Shown one piece after another: positions 41,353-49,569 of a stretch of 64,000 bases of DNA; the first letter of the stretch is position 1, and the number at the start of each line of letters is the position of its first letter. The stretch covers positions 62,001 through 126,000 of the forward strand of contig JACRJQ010000005.1 in NCBI GenBank assembly GCA_016215405.1, given 5' to 3'. Source of the DNA: Candidatus Tayloriibacteriota bacterium (GTDB lineage Bacteria > Patescibacteria > Paceibacteria > UBA9973 > UBA6065). The notes under the pieces are model-generated. The model saw only the letters and a list, made by a program, of their open reading frames with translations, ran no database searches and had not been told where the DNA came from. Made by a program: the position numbers and the translations under genes.

Positions 41353-41549
41353 GGACTTGGACCGCGAATACGCTTATCGCCCTCGACTCGAATCTCGCCG
41401 TCGCTCGATTCGGTCTGGGCACCGCCTCGCTCCCGCCGGAAGCCGTCGGGTCCTGCTCCGGCGTTCGATTCCAAACGCGATGCATTTCCATGCATCGCTG
41501 TCCGGCAACTACTCGCCGCAGCTTCTAGTTGCCGGACTTGGAATCGAAC
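41353..41549 (-). repeat. tRNA-Gln-linked module, clearest example of the family
   Basis: Outer direct copy GGACTTGGA (41353-41361, 181 bp from the same bases in the tRNA); GAATC/GATTC hairpin; 28-bp core (41413-41440) shared with tRNA-Lys; GTTCGATTCCAA (41463-41474); side hairpin GCGATGCAT-TTCC-ATGCATCGC (41477-41498); GTCCGGCAACTA (41500-41511) pairing with TAGTTGCCGGAC (41526-41537); then TTGGAATCGAAC inside the tRNA. Confidence 0.85.
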
Positions 41550-41599
41550 CAAGATTCTAGGCTCCAAAGGCCCATGTCCTACCATTAGACGATCCGGCA
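41529..41599 (-). tRNA. tRNA-Gln(UUG)
   Basis: Acceptor UGCCGGA/UCCGGCA, anticodon loop CUUUGGA (UUG, reads CAA), T-arm CUUGG-UUCGAUU-CCAAG, discriminator A, no CCA encoded. Confidence 0.9.
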
Positions 41600-41652
41600 A
41601 TATGTGGCCTTAAAAGTACACCAAAAGAGCTTTAATTGAAAGTTTTGGATGC

Positions 41653-41658
41653 TATAGT
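41653..41658 (+). promoter_or_regulatory. Extended -10 of a leaderless promoter
   Basis: TGC-TATAGT, seven bases before ATG at 41666. Confidence 0.7.
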
Positions 41659-41665
41659 AAATGGT

Positions 41666-42565
41666 ATGAATAAGATAATCGCATACATAGTCGTCCTTCT
41701 CGTCCTTATCGGAGGTTTCTATGCCCTTAATAATTACATATATGAGAAAAAGCAGGCCGTAGCCGCGCCTTATCCGCGCGACGCGGAATACGTGATTGAC
41801 GGCAAGCGCGTAAAGCTCTCCGACGGCACGTTCGAGGAGGAGGGTGTCGTCACGACCTACTTTGGAAACGAGCTGGCAGAGGATCTCAACGGAGACGGCG
41901 CGATCGATACGGCGCTTCTCCTCACGCAAACCAAAGAGGGGAGTCCAGAGATCTTGTTCTATGCGGTCGCGGCTATCTATACCGAGAGAGGCTATGTCGG
42001 ATCCGATGGTTTCCTCCTCGGCGACAGAATCGCGCCGCAGACGATCGTGGTCAGCCAGAATCCGAGGCACAAGAATGTGATCGCGGTCAATTATGCCGAA
42101 AGGAAGCCTGGGGAGTCGTTCGACGTGCGCGCGAGCATGGGAAAGAGCGCGTATCTCAAGCTCGACCCTGATTCTATGCGATGGGCGATCGTCGAGCCGG
42201 ATTTCGAAGGCGAGGCCGATCCATCTCGCATGACCCTCGGCATGAAGGACTGGGTGTGGATGAAGGCTCTCTATAACGACGGTCGCGAGATCGCACCAAA
42301 GGTTCCCGGCAAGTTCGGCATATCGTTTGCAAAGGACGGCCGATACTCTCTAGCGACGGATTGCAATTCGATGGGCGGGTCTTATGTCGCAGAGGGTAGA
42401 AAGATAGCTTTTAGCCAGGGCATGTCGACCCTTATGTACTGCGAAGGGTCTCAGGAATCCGAATTCTCTGCGCTCATCCGCGATGTGGAGGGGTACAGCT
42501 TCACGTCCAAAGGCGAGCTCGTCCTCGACCTAAAGTTCGACAGCGGGTCGGTGATATTCAGATAG
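41666..42565 (+). CDS. Membrane-anchored protein with C-terminal META (HslJ-like) domain
   Basis: 299 residues: N-terminal membrane helix (5-24), a beta-rich middle with an EF-hand-like DLNGDGAID at about 73-81, and a META domain from about 195 (DWVWMKALYNDG, FGISFAKDGRYSLATDCNSMGGSY, MSTLMYCEGSQESEFSALI). META domains occur in secreted heat-shock and motility-linked proteins without a known reaction. The extra upstream frame is excluded by the promoter. Confidence 0.8.
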   Translation: MNKIIAYIVVLLVLIGGFYALNNYIYEKKQAVAAPYPRDAEYVIDGKRVKLSDGTFEEEGVVTTYFGNELAEDLNGDGAIDTALLLTQTKEGSPEILFYAVAAIYTERGYVGSDGFLLGDRIAPQTIVVSQNPRHKNVIAVNYAERKPGESFDVRASMGKSAYLKLDPDSMRWAIVEPDFEGEADPSRMTLGMKDWVWMKALYNDGREIAPKVPGKFGISFAKDGRYSLATDCNSMGGSYVAEGRKIAFSQGMSTLMYCEGSQESEFSALIRDVEGYSFTSKGELVLDLKFDSGSVIFR

Positions 42566-42568
42566 GTT

Positions 42569-43117
42569 ATGGCTAAAGATATTCTTTTTAAAGCGCTCTT
42601 GGATTCGTTTGTAGACCACTGGCAGGCGTGGCTTGTCATCTTTTTATTTGTCATTATTCTTGTCCTCGCCACTTTTTTTCTTCCAAAGGGAAAGGTCTCT
42701 ATTGGATATTCGTATCGCAGGCGAGACTGTATCATGACCCCATCTGAGCATGTTTTCTTCAAGGTTATGCTCGATTTGTTCGCCGACCGATACCATGTAT
42801 TTCCACAAGTCCATCTTGATGCGATTCTTGACGGCAGGGTTTCTGGCCAGAATCCATTCGGAGCTTTTCGTCACATCAACGAAAAATCCGTCGATTTTCT
42901 CATATGTGACAAGTTGAGCGATAGGCCCATGCTCGCGATAGAGCTCGATGATCATTCTCACGACAGAGCGGATAGGATCGAAAGAGATCGAGAAGTTGAA
43001 AGGATATTCGCCACCGCATCTCTTCCGATTCTTCGTATTAAGATAGAGCAATCGAAAGATGTTGAGTCGGTAAGAAATTTAGTAAGGGAAAAAATAGACG
43101 GAGTAGCTAACAAATAG
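42569..43117 (+). CDS. Membrane-anchored DUF2726 protein (nuclease-like fold)
   Basis: 182 residues: a membrane helix (about 19-38), then a DUF2726 domain with MTPSEHVFFKVML, KSVDFLICDK, MLAIELDDHSHDR and a LPILRIK strand. The D...ExD spacing resembles PD-(D/E)XK enzymes, to which DUF2726 has been related; activity is unproven. Base composition is clearly more A/T-rich, and codons such as TTT, ATT and AGA are more frequent than in all flanking genes, which points to recent acquisition. Confidence 0.75.
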   Translation: MAKDILFKALLDSFVDHWQAWLVIFLFVIILVLATFFLPKGKVSIGYSYRRRDCIMTPSEHVFFKVMLDLFADRYHVFPQVHLDAILDGRVSGQNPFGAFRHINEKSVDFLICDKLSDRPMLAIELDDHSHDRADRIERDREVERIFATASLPILRIKIEQSKDVESVRNLVREKIDGVANK

Positions 43118-43118
43118 A

Positions 43119-43556
43119 ATGGCGAACAAGAAGATAACCATAGAGGCGACGATACACGCTCCGATAGGGAGGGTGTGGGAGCTTTGGACGAAGCCGGAAC
43201 ATATCATGAAGTGGAACAATGCGTCGGAGGATTGGCATACGCCTGCTGCGACGAACGACGTCCGCGAAGGCGGGAAGTTCGATTTCAGGATGGAGGCGAA
43301 GGACGGTACGGCAGGATTCGATTTCGAAGGCGTCTATGACGAGGTCGCGACGGAGGATTGGCTCGCGTATACCATAAGCGACGGCAGAAAGGTCGAAGTG
43401 TCGTTCGAGGACGAGGGCGACGGGGATACCCACATCACCGAGACGTTCGAGATCGAGAACGAGAATTCCGAGGAGATGCAGAGGCAGGGATGGCAGGCGA
43501 TCCTCGATAGTTTCAAGGGATATGCCGAGGGCGCTTTTAACGGAAGTAAGTCTTAA
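43119..43556 (+). CDS. SRPBCC (AHSA1/YndB-like) protein
   Basis: 145 residues. ITIEATIHAPIGRVWELWTKPEHIMKWNNASEDW is the typical start of the helix-grip fold, shown here in pieces: IEATIHAPIGRVWELWT and HIMKWN; VREGGKFDFRMEAKDG and GWQAILDSFKGY complete it. Members bind hydrophobic ligands or Hsp90. It starts one base after DUF2726. Confidence 0.85.
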   Translation: MANKKITIEATIHAPIGRVWELWTKPEHIMKWNNASEDWHTPAATNDVREGGKFDFRMEAKDGTAGFDFEGVYDEVATEDWLAYTISDGRKVEVSFEDEGDGDTHITETFEIENENSEEMQRQGWQAILDSFKGYAEGAFNGSKS

Positions 43557-43567
43557 ATCATAGTTTT

Positions 43568-44038
43568 ATGAACAGAACAATAGTAGCGATCGGAGGTTTG
43601 ATAGTAGTCGTCGTCGTCATTTTTGTCGCTATGGGCAAAAACGATGCCTCGAACGAAGTCTCGACCACTGCTGGGTTTCGCGTCGGAGCCAATGCTATAA
43701 ACGTCAACACTCAAGCCGCAGGCGGCAAGATAAACGTCTCCTTCGCCGTCCTTGAAAAAGGCGGATTTGTGGCGATCCATGAAGCGGTCGCGGGCGAGCC
43801 TGGGAGAATCGTCGCGGCGAGCGCTCTCTTGAAGGCGGGCGAATCGAGCGATATCTCGATCCAACTCGCCGAGCGATCCGAGGTCGGAGAAAGGTATATC
43901 GCGATGCTTCATACCGATGACGGGAACGGCACGTTCGATGAGACTGCGGATACGCCTGTAATCGAGAACGGCGGTCCGATCATGATCGAGTTCGCGATAG
44001 GAGAGACGAGCGAAGATGGGGATCCGGTGACCATTTAA
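43568..44038 (+). CDS. Membrane-anchored DUF7282-like protein
   Basis: 156 residues: N-terminal membrane helix (5-22), then a single beta domain with GGFVAIHEAVAGEPGRIVAA, ERYIAMLHTDDGNGTFD and DTPVIENGGP. This resembles the DUF7282 pattern known from archaeal and CPR surface proteins; function unknown. It lies 11 bases after the SRPBCC gene in a run of closely spaced genes. Confidence 0.6.
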   Translation: MNRTIVAIGGLIVVVVVIFVAMGKNDASNEVSTTAGFRVGANAINVNTQAAGGKINVSFAVLEKGGFVAIHEAVAGEPGRIVAASALLKAGESSDISIQLAERSEVGERYIAMLHTDDGNGTFDETADTPVIENGGPIMIEFAIGETSEDGDPVTI

Positions 44039-44056
44039 CTAGAACTACCGCCAGAC

Positions 44057-44983
44057 ATGCAAAAGATCATTCCTCACCTTTGGTTCGATAAGAATGCCGA
44101 AGAAGCGGTCAGATTCTACGCATCGGTGTTCGGAGACGTCGAGGTCGGTGCGACGACCCGCTACACAGAGGCAGGGTTCGAAACCCACAATATGCCGGCA
44201 GGCACGGTGCTCACGATCGAATTCTCGATAGGAGGCTACGATTTCATCGCCCTTAACGGAGGTCCGGTTTTCAAGCTCAACCCTTCGATATCGTTCTTCC
44301 TCAACTTCGACCCGTCGAAAGACAAAGACGCTGCGAAGAAGCTCGATGCGCTCTGGCAGAAGCTTTCCGAGGGAGGCAAGGCCCTCATGCCTCTCGACAA
44401 GTACTTCTTCAGCGAGCGATACGGCTGGATACAGGATAGGTTCGGCGTCTCGTGGCAGCTTACGCTCACGAACCCTGCAGGCGACGAGAGGCCCTTCATC
44501 GTCCCGTCGCTCCTTTTCACCGGTGAAGCCTCTGGCAAGGCCGAAGAGGCGATGAAGCATTACGTCTCCGTGTTCGAGGGTTCGAAGGTAGGACAGGTCG
44601 CCCTCTATCCAGAAGACACGGGCGTGCAGAAGAAGGGAGACCTCATGTTCGGAGATTTCATGATCGAAGGTCAATGGTTCGCCGCGATGGACGGCGGCGA
44701 CGTCCATGGTTTCGGATTCAACGAGGCGGTATCCCTGCTCGTCGCGTGCGAGGATCAAAATGAGATCGATCGCTTTTGGGAGAAGCTCAACGGGGATCCT
44801 TCGGAGGGGCAGTGCGGATGGCTCCACGACAGATTCGGCGTCTCGTGGCAGATCGCGGCCCAGGGCATGGCGCAGATGCTCAACAGCGCGGACCGAGCAG
44901 CGGCCGACCGCGTGATGAATGCGATGCTTCAGATGAAGAAGATCGATATGGCGGCGCTAAAGAGCGCATACCAAGGGAGATAG
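44057..44983 (+). CDS. Two-domain VOC (PhnB-like) protein
   Basis: 308 residues made of two PhnB-like glyoxalase-fold domains (1-150 and about 155-300). Both repeat the same landmarks: HLWFDKNAEEAVRFYASVFG and MKHYVSVFEGSKVGQ, YDFIALNGGP and QWFAAMDGGD, WIQDRFGVSWQ and WLHDRFGVSWQ. One chain thus holds what other bacteria make as a dimer. PhnB-like proteins have no settled reaction. Confidence 0.85.
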   Translation: MQKIIPHLWFDKNAEEAVRFYASVFGDVEVGATTRYTEAGFETHNMPAGTVLTIEFSIGGYDFIALNGGPVFKLNPSISFFLNFDPSKDKDAAKKLDALWQKLSEGGKALMPLDKYFFSERYGWIQDRFGVSWQLTLTNPAGDERPFIVPSLLFTGEASGKAEEAMKHYVSVFEGSKVGQVALYPEDTGVQKKGDLMFGDFMIEGQWFAAMDGGDVHGFGFNEAVSLLVACEDQNEIDRFWEKLNGDPSEGQCGWLHDRFGVSWQIAAQGMAQMLNSADRAAADRVMNAMLQMKKIDMAALKSAYQGR

Positions 44984-45041
44984 GGCAGGAGCGGCTTTAT
45001 TTGCCTTTTCTTCCAAAAGGTGACATAGTTACCCCCTCATT

Positions 45042-45584
45042 ATGAACAACTTCAAAAAGCAGGGCGGTTTCGGAGGCGGCAGACGGGACTTCGGACGGCC
45101 ATCGTTCGGAGGAGACAGGGGAGGATTTAAGGGCGGAGGCAAGAGCTTTGGACGCCCTCTCGAGATGTTCCAGGCGACCTGCGCGTCGTGCGGAAAGTCT
45201 TGCGAGGTCCCTTTCAAGCCTAACGGCAAGAAGCCTGTCTACTGCAAGGAATGCTTCGCCGCGAACGGAGGCCCAGCGGTAGCGCCTCGAGAGTCGAACG
45301 ATCGTTTCTCTGACAGGAGGCCTTTCGCTTCGAACGTCCCAGCGGCTCCGGCATTCAAGGCCGAGCCGTCTAAGGAGATCGGAGAGATGAAAAGGCAGAT
45401 CGAGACCCTCGGATACAAGCTCGACAAGGTTCTCGCTCTCCTCGGCGAGAAGGCGCAGGGAGATAAGCCTACAAAGGTAGAAAGGGTAGAGAAGACCGCG
45501 GTCCCGGTAGCATCGAACATGCCGCCGGAGCCTGCTGACAAGAAGCCTGTCGCGAGGAAGGCTCCAGCAAAGAAGAAGAAATAA
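45042..45584 (+). CDS. RGG-like protein with CxxC...CxxC zinc ribbon
   Basis: 180 residues. N-terminal Gly/Arg/Phe-rich tail (1-40), a four-cysteine ribbon CASCGKSC ... YCKECF (C47, C50, C69, C72 by count) common in CPR proteins, a short coiled coil (MKRQIETLGYKLDKVLALL) and a Lys/Ala-rich end. The tails suggest RNA or DNA binding; the zinc ribbon may dimerise or bind nucleic acid. Confidence 0.75.
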   Translation: MNNFKKQGGFGGGRRDFGRPSFGGDRGGFKGGGKSFGRPLEMFQATCASCGKSCEVPFKPNGKKPVYCKECFAANGGPAVAPRESNDRFSDRRPFASNVPAAPAFKAEPSKEIGEMKRQIETLGYKLDKVLALLGEKAQGDKPTKVERVEKTAVPVASNMPPEPADKKPVARKAPAKKKK

Positions 45585-45587
45585 GCG

Positions 45588-45623
45588 AATACGAAAGCCC
45601 CGCGAGAGCGGGGCTTTCGTATT
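45588..45623 (+). terminator. Rho-independent terminator
   Basis: AATACGAAAGCCCCGC, GAGA loop, perfect 16-bp stem. Confidence 0.85.
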
Positions 45624-45664
45624 ATTCGGCGAGGTAGCTCCGAGCCTTTCTCTCGTTCATAAGG

Positions 45665-45670
45665 TATGAT
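45665..45670 (+). promoter_or_regulatory. -10 of a leaderless promoter
   Basis: TATGAT, spacer GGATGT, ATG at 45677. Confidence 0.6.
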
Positions 45671-45676
45671 GGATGT

Positions 45677-45778
45677 ATGGCAAAAAGAGCGAATACTAAA
45701 AAGAGGCAGACGCGATCGCGCAAGACCGCGAAGCGGCTCGCGATAAAGCACGCGAGGCCTCTCAAGAAGCGCCGATAG
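45677..45778 (+). CDS. 33-residue highly basic peptide
   Basis: MAKRANTKKRQTRSRKTAKR followed by LAIKHARPLKKRR: 16 Lys/Arg in 33 residues, no acids. Too short for usual gene calling, but the ATG sits six bases after TATGAT, the window's leaderless pattern, and a terminator precedes it. It resembles small ribosomal proteins (bL34-like charge) without matching their motifs; RNA binding is likely. Confidence 0.6.
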   Translation: MAKRANTKKRQTRSRKTAKRLAIKHARPLKKRR

Positions 45779-45856
45779 AAGACGCTTCGCCCTTCTGTGG
45801 GATTTAAGCCTCGTTTCGCTACGAACTAGGTTTTTTGCGTTGAGCTGCAGCCTTAG

Positions 45857-46621
45857 CTAGGGGACGTACTGCTCTTGGAGCGACACTATCGTCGATCCAT
45901 TGAGGAGGTATCTGAAGGTGTATGCTTTCATGAATGAATCAGGGTCCGCGAATCCGTCCGCGAACGCCTCAGAGGTCGCCGGAACGAGTACGGGCGATCC
46001 CGGGTTCTCGAATATCGCTATGTCGGCGTCAGGAAGGAGGTTGTATGTCTCGGTGGATGTCGATATGTTCCGTATATAGAAATCGTTATTGAGGCTCGGC
46101 ACGCATTCCGCCGCGTCTTTCTCGCCGCAATCGGTATCCTCTGCGGCCTTTCGGTACGCTTCGTCTCCCGACAGGAATTCGACAGGGTCGATGGTCACAA
46201 GGAAGTTTACCCCATTCTTTTCTACGGAGCGGATGAAGCCGAATCTCCTGTCGGCCTCGATATCGAGTGCGAGATTCCTTACGAGGATATCCGATTCTCG
46301 ACGTATGCCCTCTACGAAGACCCTCTTTCCGCCATAGGCGCCCATGATCGTCTGGTTTATCGCGACGCACGGCTCTTCCTGCCCTCCGGCGCGGCATATG
46401 CTCGATCCATCGAAGGAGATCTTCGCGTCGAGCGCCGGCTCTCCTGGCGCTTCGTAGACGAGGTAGAGGGCTCCGTTCACGATCGACGGGTCTCTGTCCG
46501 TGATATAGCCGATCTCGATAAAGTCGATGTCTGCGTCCTGCTTTTCGACGGGATCTAAAGCGATAGCGACGACGAAGGCGATGACGGCCAGTCCCGCGAT
46601 AAAGACGATTATCTTTTTCAT
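45857..46621 (-). CDS. Exported or membrane-anchored protein, unknown
   Basis: 254 residues: signal anchor (MKKIIVFIAGLAVIAFVVAI), then a beta-rich soluble part with four cysteines (SICRAGGQEEPC; TDCGEKDAAEC), likely disulfides outside the cell. No family recognised. A longer frame is excluded by TATATT seven bases before 46621. Confidence 0.6.
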   Translation of the reverse strand: MKKIIVFIAGLAVIAFVVAIALDPVEKQDADIDFIEIGYITDRDPSIVNGALYLVYEAPGEPALDAKISFDGSSICRAGGQEEPCVAINQTIMGAYGGKRVFVEGIRRESDILVRNLALDIEADRRFGFIRSVEKNGVNFLVTIDPVEFLSGDEAYRKAAEDTDCGEKDAAECVPSLNNDFYIRNISTSTETYNLLPDADIAIFENPGSPVLVPATSEAFADGFADPDSFMKAYTFRYLLNGSTIVSLQEQYVP

Positions 46622-46628
46622 ATAGATA

Positions 46629-46634
46629 AATATA
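46629..46634 (-). promoter_or_regulatory. -10 of a leaderless promoter
   Basis: TATATT on the minus strand, seven bases before ATG at 46621. Confidence 0.6.
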
Positions 46635-46765
46635 GTCCTAGACGCGCCGTCTGCATAGGGCGCTCCTTTTATATGAAACAAAGGTTCGAACCCTTCGTAC
46701 TAGGAGCGCGGGCAGATTTCGGAAAGATGCGTTCGATGCGGATCGACTGATACTAATTTAGACCA

Positions 46766-47575
46766 ATGCATATGCCAAAGAGAATATTGATCGCGCTCCT
46801 TATGTTCGTCCTCGGGCCCGGCGCCGCATCGGCGCTCACTCTTTATTCCTATGTCCCCGGAGTAGGGTACGAGAGCCAGGGCGAATACCAAGCGACGAAG
46901 ATAGAGAAAGTCGCCGAGAGGGCCTTTAGATCCGTTGTCATAATAGAGGGGTACAGAGAGTCGCCGGTATACTCCATGGAGCTCGGCGAGGATCCGGAGA
47001 CAGGGGCCTTTTCGGTGTCCGTGAAAGAGATAGGCGTAGAAGAGAGGAAGGTCACTTCTGGAAGCGGGTTCTTCGCGACCGGAGACGGGTATATCGTCAC
47101 TAACAGGCACGTCGTGGACGGCTTTGGCGCCTCGTTTTGGGTGGATACCGGCGCCTCGCGCGTCCCGGCTTTTGTCGCGTTCCTCGATCCCGTATACGAT
47201 CTCGCTCTCATAAAGATAGAGGGCGAGGGCTATCCCGCGATACCTTTCGGCGATTCGTCGAAGATAGAGATGGGCGATGAGATCGTGAGCGTCGGGAACG
47301 CTCTTGGGAGGTTCGTGGACTCGGTCTCTTCTGGTCGCGTGATATCGCTCGACCAGACGGTCGTCGCGCGGGAAAAGGGTACTGTCGAGGTGCTAAGCGG
47401 CCTCATCGCTACGGACGCCAGGCTCTATCCCGGAGATTCCGGCGGGCCGCTCCTTAATGCGCGGGGCGAGGCGATCGGGGTCAATGTCGCGATAGAGGCA
47501 GGTACGAACGTGAGCTTTTCCATACCCTCGAACGTCGCGAGGGTCGTCATGGAGAGGGCCGGCATCGAAGTCTAG
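46766..47575 (+). CDS. Secreted trypsin-like serine protease (HtrA/S1C type, no PDZ)
   Basis: 269 residues, signal peptide (1-23, ASA). Complete triad: His in YIVTNRHVVDG, Asp in VYDLALIKIEG, Ser in YPGDSGGPLLN. No PDZ domain follows, so it is a minimal S1C peptidase, active outside the membrane. Unlike the degenerate protein at 14998 it should be catalytic. ATG at 46772 is an alternative start. Confidence 0.88.
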   Translation: MHMPKRILIALLMFVLGPGAASALTLYSYVPGVGYESQGEYQATKIEKVAERAFRSVVIIEGYRESPVYSMELGEDPETGAFSVSVKEIGVEERKVTSGSGFFATGDGYIVTNRHVVDGFGASFWVDTGASRVPAFVAFLDPVYDLALIKIEGEGYPAIPFGDSSKIEMGDEIVSVGNALGRFVDSVSSGRVISLDQTVVAREKGTVEVLSGLIATDARLYPGDSGGPLLNARGEAIGVNVAIEAGTNVSFSIPSNVARVVMERAGIEV

Positions 47576-47607
47576 TCTTTCGGTTTGAGGGATTTCTCTT
47601 CGAATGC

Positions 47608-47613
47608 TACTCT
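47608..47613 (+). promoter_or_regulatory. Extended -10 of a leaderless promoter
   Basis: TGC-TACTCT, spacer CAATGT, ATG at 47620. Confidence 0.6.
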
Positions 47614-47619
47614 CAATGT

Positions 47620-49122
47620 ATGACTAATATGGAAAAGCTCAGAAGTCGGCTCCAGGAGATCGCGCGGATCGGCTCTCTCCTCAATATCGCGCTCTGGGAC
47701 CAGGAGGTGAATATGCCGCCTAAGGCCGCTGATTCGAGGGCTCTGGCCCTTGCGGAAGCGTCGGGCCTCCTTCACCAGAAGTTCGTATCGATCGATTCGG
47801 ACGGACTCCTTTCCGGCCTCAAGGCGGAGCTCGATGCGGGAGCTCTCTCGGGAGGCGATGCCGTCGTCGTGAGAGAGACGTGGAGGTCTTTCGAGCGCGA
47901 GAAAAAGCTCCCGGAGAGGCTCGTCAAAGAGATAGCCCTCACCGCCTCTCAGGCGTACGAGGTATGGGCAGAGGCTCGCAAAAAAGACGACTTCGATATG
48001 TTCTTGCCCTGGCTTCGCAAGATGGTGAAGCTCAAGAGAGAGGAGGCCGAATATGTGGGCTATGCGGATTCGCCTTACGACGCTCTTCTCGACGCCTATG
48101 AGCCCGGCATGACGTCGAAGGAGGTCACGAAGGTGCTTTCAGACCTCAAGGGATTTCTCGTCCCTTTCATACGGAAGATAAAAGCGTCGAAGTCGAAAGT
48201 CGACGACAGGCGCCTTAAAGGGAAATTTCCGATCGAGGCGCAGGAGTCCTTTAACAGGCTCGTGGCGAAGGAGATAGGCTTCGATTTCGCCGCTGGAAGG
48301 CTCGACAAGGCGACCCATCCGTTCGCGACGGGCATCAACCCTTCCGATGTGAGGCTCACGACGCGTTATCTGGTCGAAGACGTATTCTATTCCATAGGGT
48401 CGACGGTCCACGAGGCGGGACACGGCCTCTACGAGCAGGGCCTTCCTGGAGAGCACTTCGGGACGCCCTTAGCGGAATCCGTCTCGCTCGGAATCCATGA
48501 GTCACAGTCGCGCATGTGGGAGAACATGATAGGCAAGAGCGAGCCGTTCTGGAGGCACTTCTATCCGAAGCTCCGCAAAGCCTTTCCGAAGCCGTTTAGG
48601 GAGATCCCGCTTAAGGATTTCTGCAGGATGATAAGCAAGGCGAGGCCGTCTCTCATCCGCACCGAGTCCGACGAGGTCACGTATAATCTGCACATCATTC
48701 TAAGGTATGAGATAGAGAAGGGGATGATCGAAGGGACGATCGATCCAGCCGATACGCCGAGGATATGGAAGGAAAAGATGAAGGAGTATCTCGGCGTAGA
48801 CGTGCCGAACGACAGGGAGGGCGTGCTGCAGGACGTGCATTGGGCGCATGGAGGCATCGGATACTTCCCGACATATAGCCTCGGGAACCTCTACGCGGCG
48901 CAGTTCTATCGGGCCATGAAGAAGGATGTTAAAGGTATCGAGAGGAAGATGTCTCAGGGCGATTTCATGCCTGTCCTTACATGGCTGCGAAAGAATATCC
49001 ATTCTCTCGGGAAAACGTATCGCGCGGGCGAGCTCGTAGAGAGGGTGACGGGGAAGCCTCTCGACAGCAGATATTTTATCGAATATCTTGAAGAGAAATA
49101 CGGGAGGATATACGGCCTATAA
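47620..49122 (+). CDS. Carboxypeptidase Taq (M32 metallopeptidase)
   Basis: 500 residues, the family's usual length. Zinc site HEAGH (STVHEAGHGLYEQG, about 266-279) with a downstream glutamate in SLGIHESQSRMWENMIG; DPHPF-like THPFATGI and the IRTESDEVTYNLHIILRYEIE segment are typical of M32. No signal peptide, so cytoplasmic release of C-terminal residues. Confidence 0.93.
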   Translation: MTNMEKLRSRLQEIARIGSLLNIALWDQEVNMPPKAADSRALALAEASGLLHQKFVSIDSDGLLSGLKAELDAGALSGGDAVVVRETWRSFEREKKLPERLVKEIALTASQAYEVWAEARKKDDFDMFLPWLRKMVKLKREEAEYVGYADSPYDALLDAYEPGMTSKEVTKVLSDLKGFLVPFIRKIKASKSKVDDRRLKGKFPIEAQESFNRLVAKEIGFDFAAGRLDKATHPFATGINPSDVRLTTRYLVEDVFYSIGSTVHEAGHGLYEQGLPGEHFGTPLAESVSLGIHESQSRMWENMIGKSEPFWRHFYPKLRKAFPKPFREIPLKDFCRMISKARPSLIRTESDEVTYNLHIILRYEIEKGMIEGTIDPADTPRIWKEKMKEYLGVDVPNDREGVLQDVHWAHGGIGYFPTYSLGNLYAAQFYRAMKKDVKGIERKMSQGDFMPVLTWLRKNIHSLGKTYRAGELVERVTGKPLDSRYFIEYLEEKYGRIYGL

Positions 49123-49163
49123 GCGTCGTCATAGCCTGATTAAAAAATAGTTCATATATTCAA

Positions 49164-49538
49164 ATGAAAAGATCGATTTCATACATAGTTATCGCCATCA
49201 TCCTAGTTTTGGGCGCGTTCGCGCTCATCCGCAAGGAGCCCGAAGGGGAGAGCGCTAGCGGAACAGGGATCTCGGGCGTCGTCGCAGCGATAGACCTCGA
49301 GCAGGCCATGGTGGACGGTCCTTATGTCGTCACCGTTCAAGACGACAACGGCTCGGAGCGCGACGTGAAGGTCCCTTCGATGGGGATAATGCTCTGCGCC
49401 GCGCGGGAGAGCATCATGAGCCCGTCAGAGCTTAAGGTAGGCGACAGGGTCGAAGCGAGAGGCGCGCTTACCGCAGAGGGTGACCTCGTCCCGTGCGAGT
49501 CCCCGGACCATTATCTGCGCCTCGCGTCTGAGAGATAG
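49164..49538 (+). CDS. Membrane-anchored small beta-barrel-like protein, unknown
   Basis: 124 residues: N-terminal helix (5-22), then a single domain with VVAAIDLEQAMVDGPYVVTV and LKVGDRVEARGALT, suggesting an OB-like barrel, and two cysteines. No family recognised. Confidence 0.55.
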   Translation: MKRSISYIVIAIILVLGAFALIRKEPEGESASGTGISGVVAAIDLEQAMVDGPYVVTVQDDNGSERDVKVPSMGIMLCAARESIMSPSELKVGDRVEARGALTAEGDLVPCESPDHYLRLASER

Positions 49539-49569
49539 GGTTTACTACGTATAACTTTCTATCAGAGAT

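Noticed and set aside
41463..41511. T-arm copies read as extra (pseudo) tRNA genes on the plus strand
   Set aside because: Only the T-loop and acceptor fragments are present and the T-stem is not complementary, so no cloverleaf can form.
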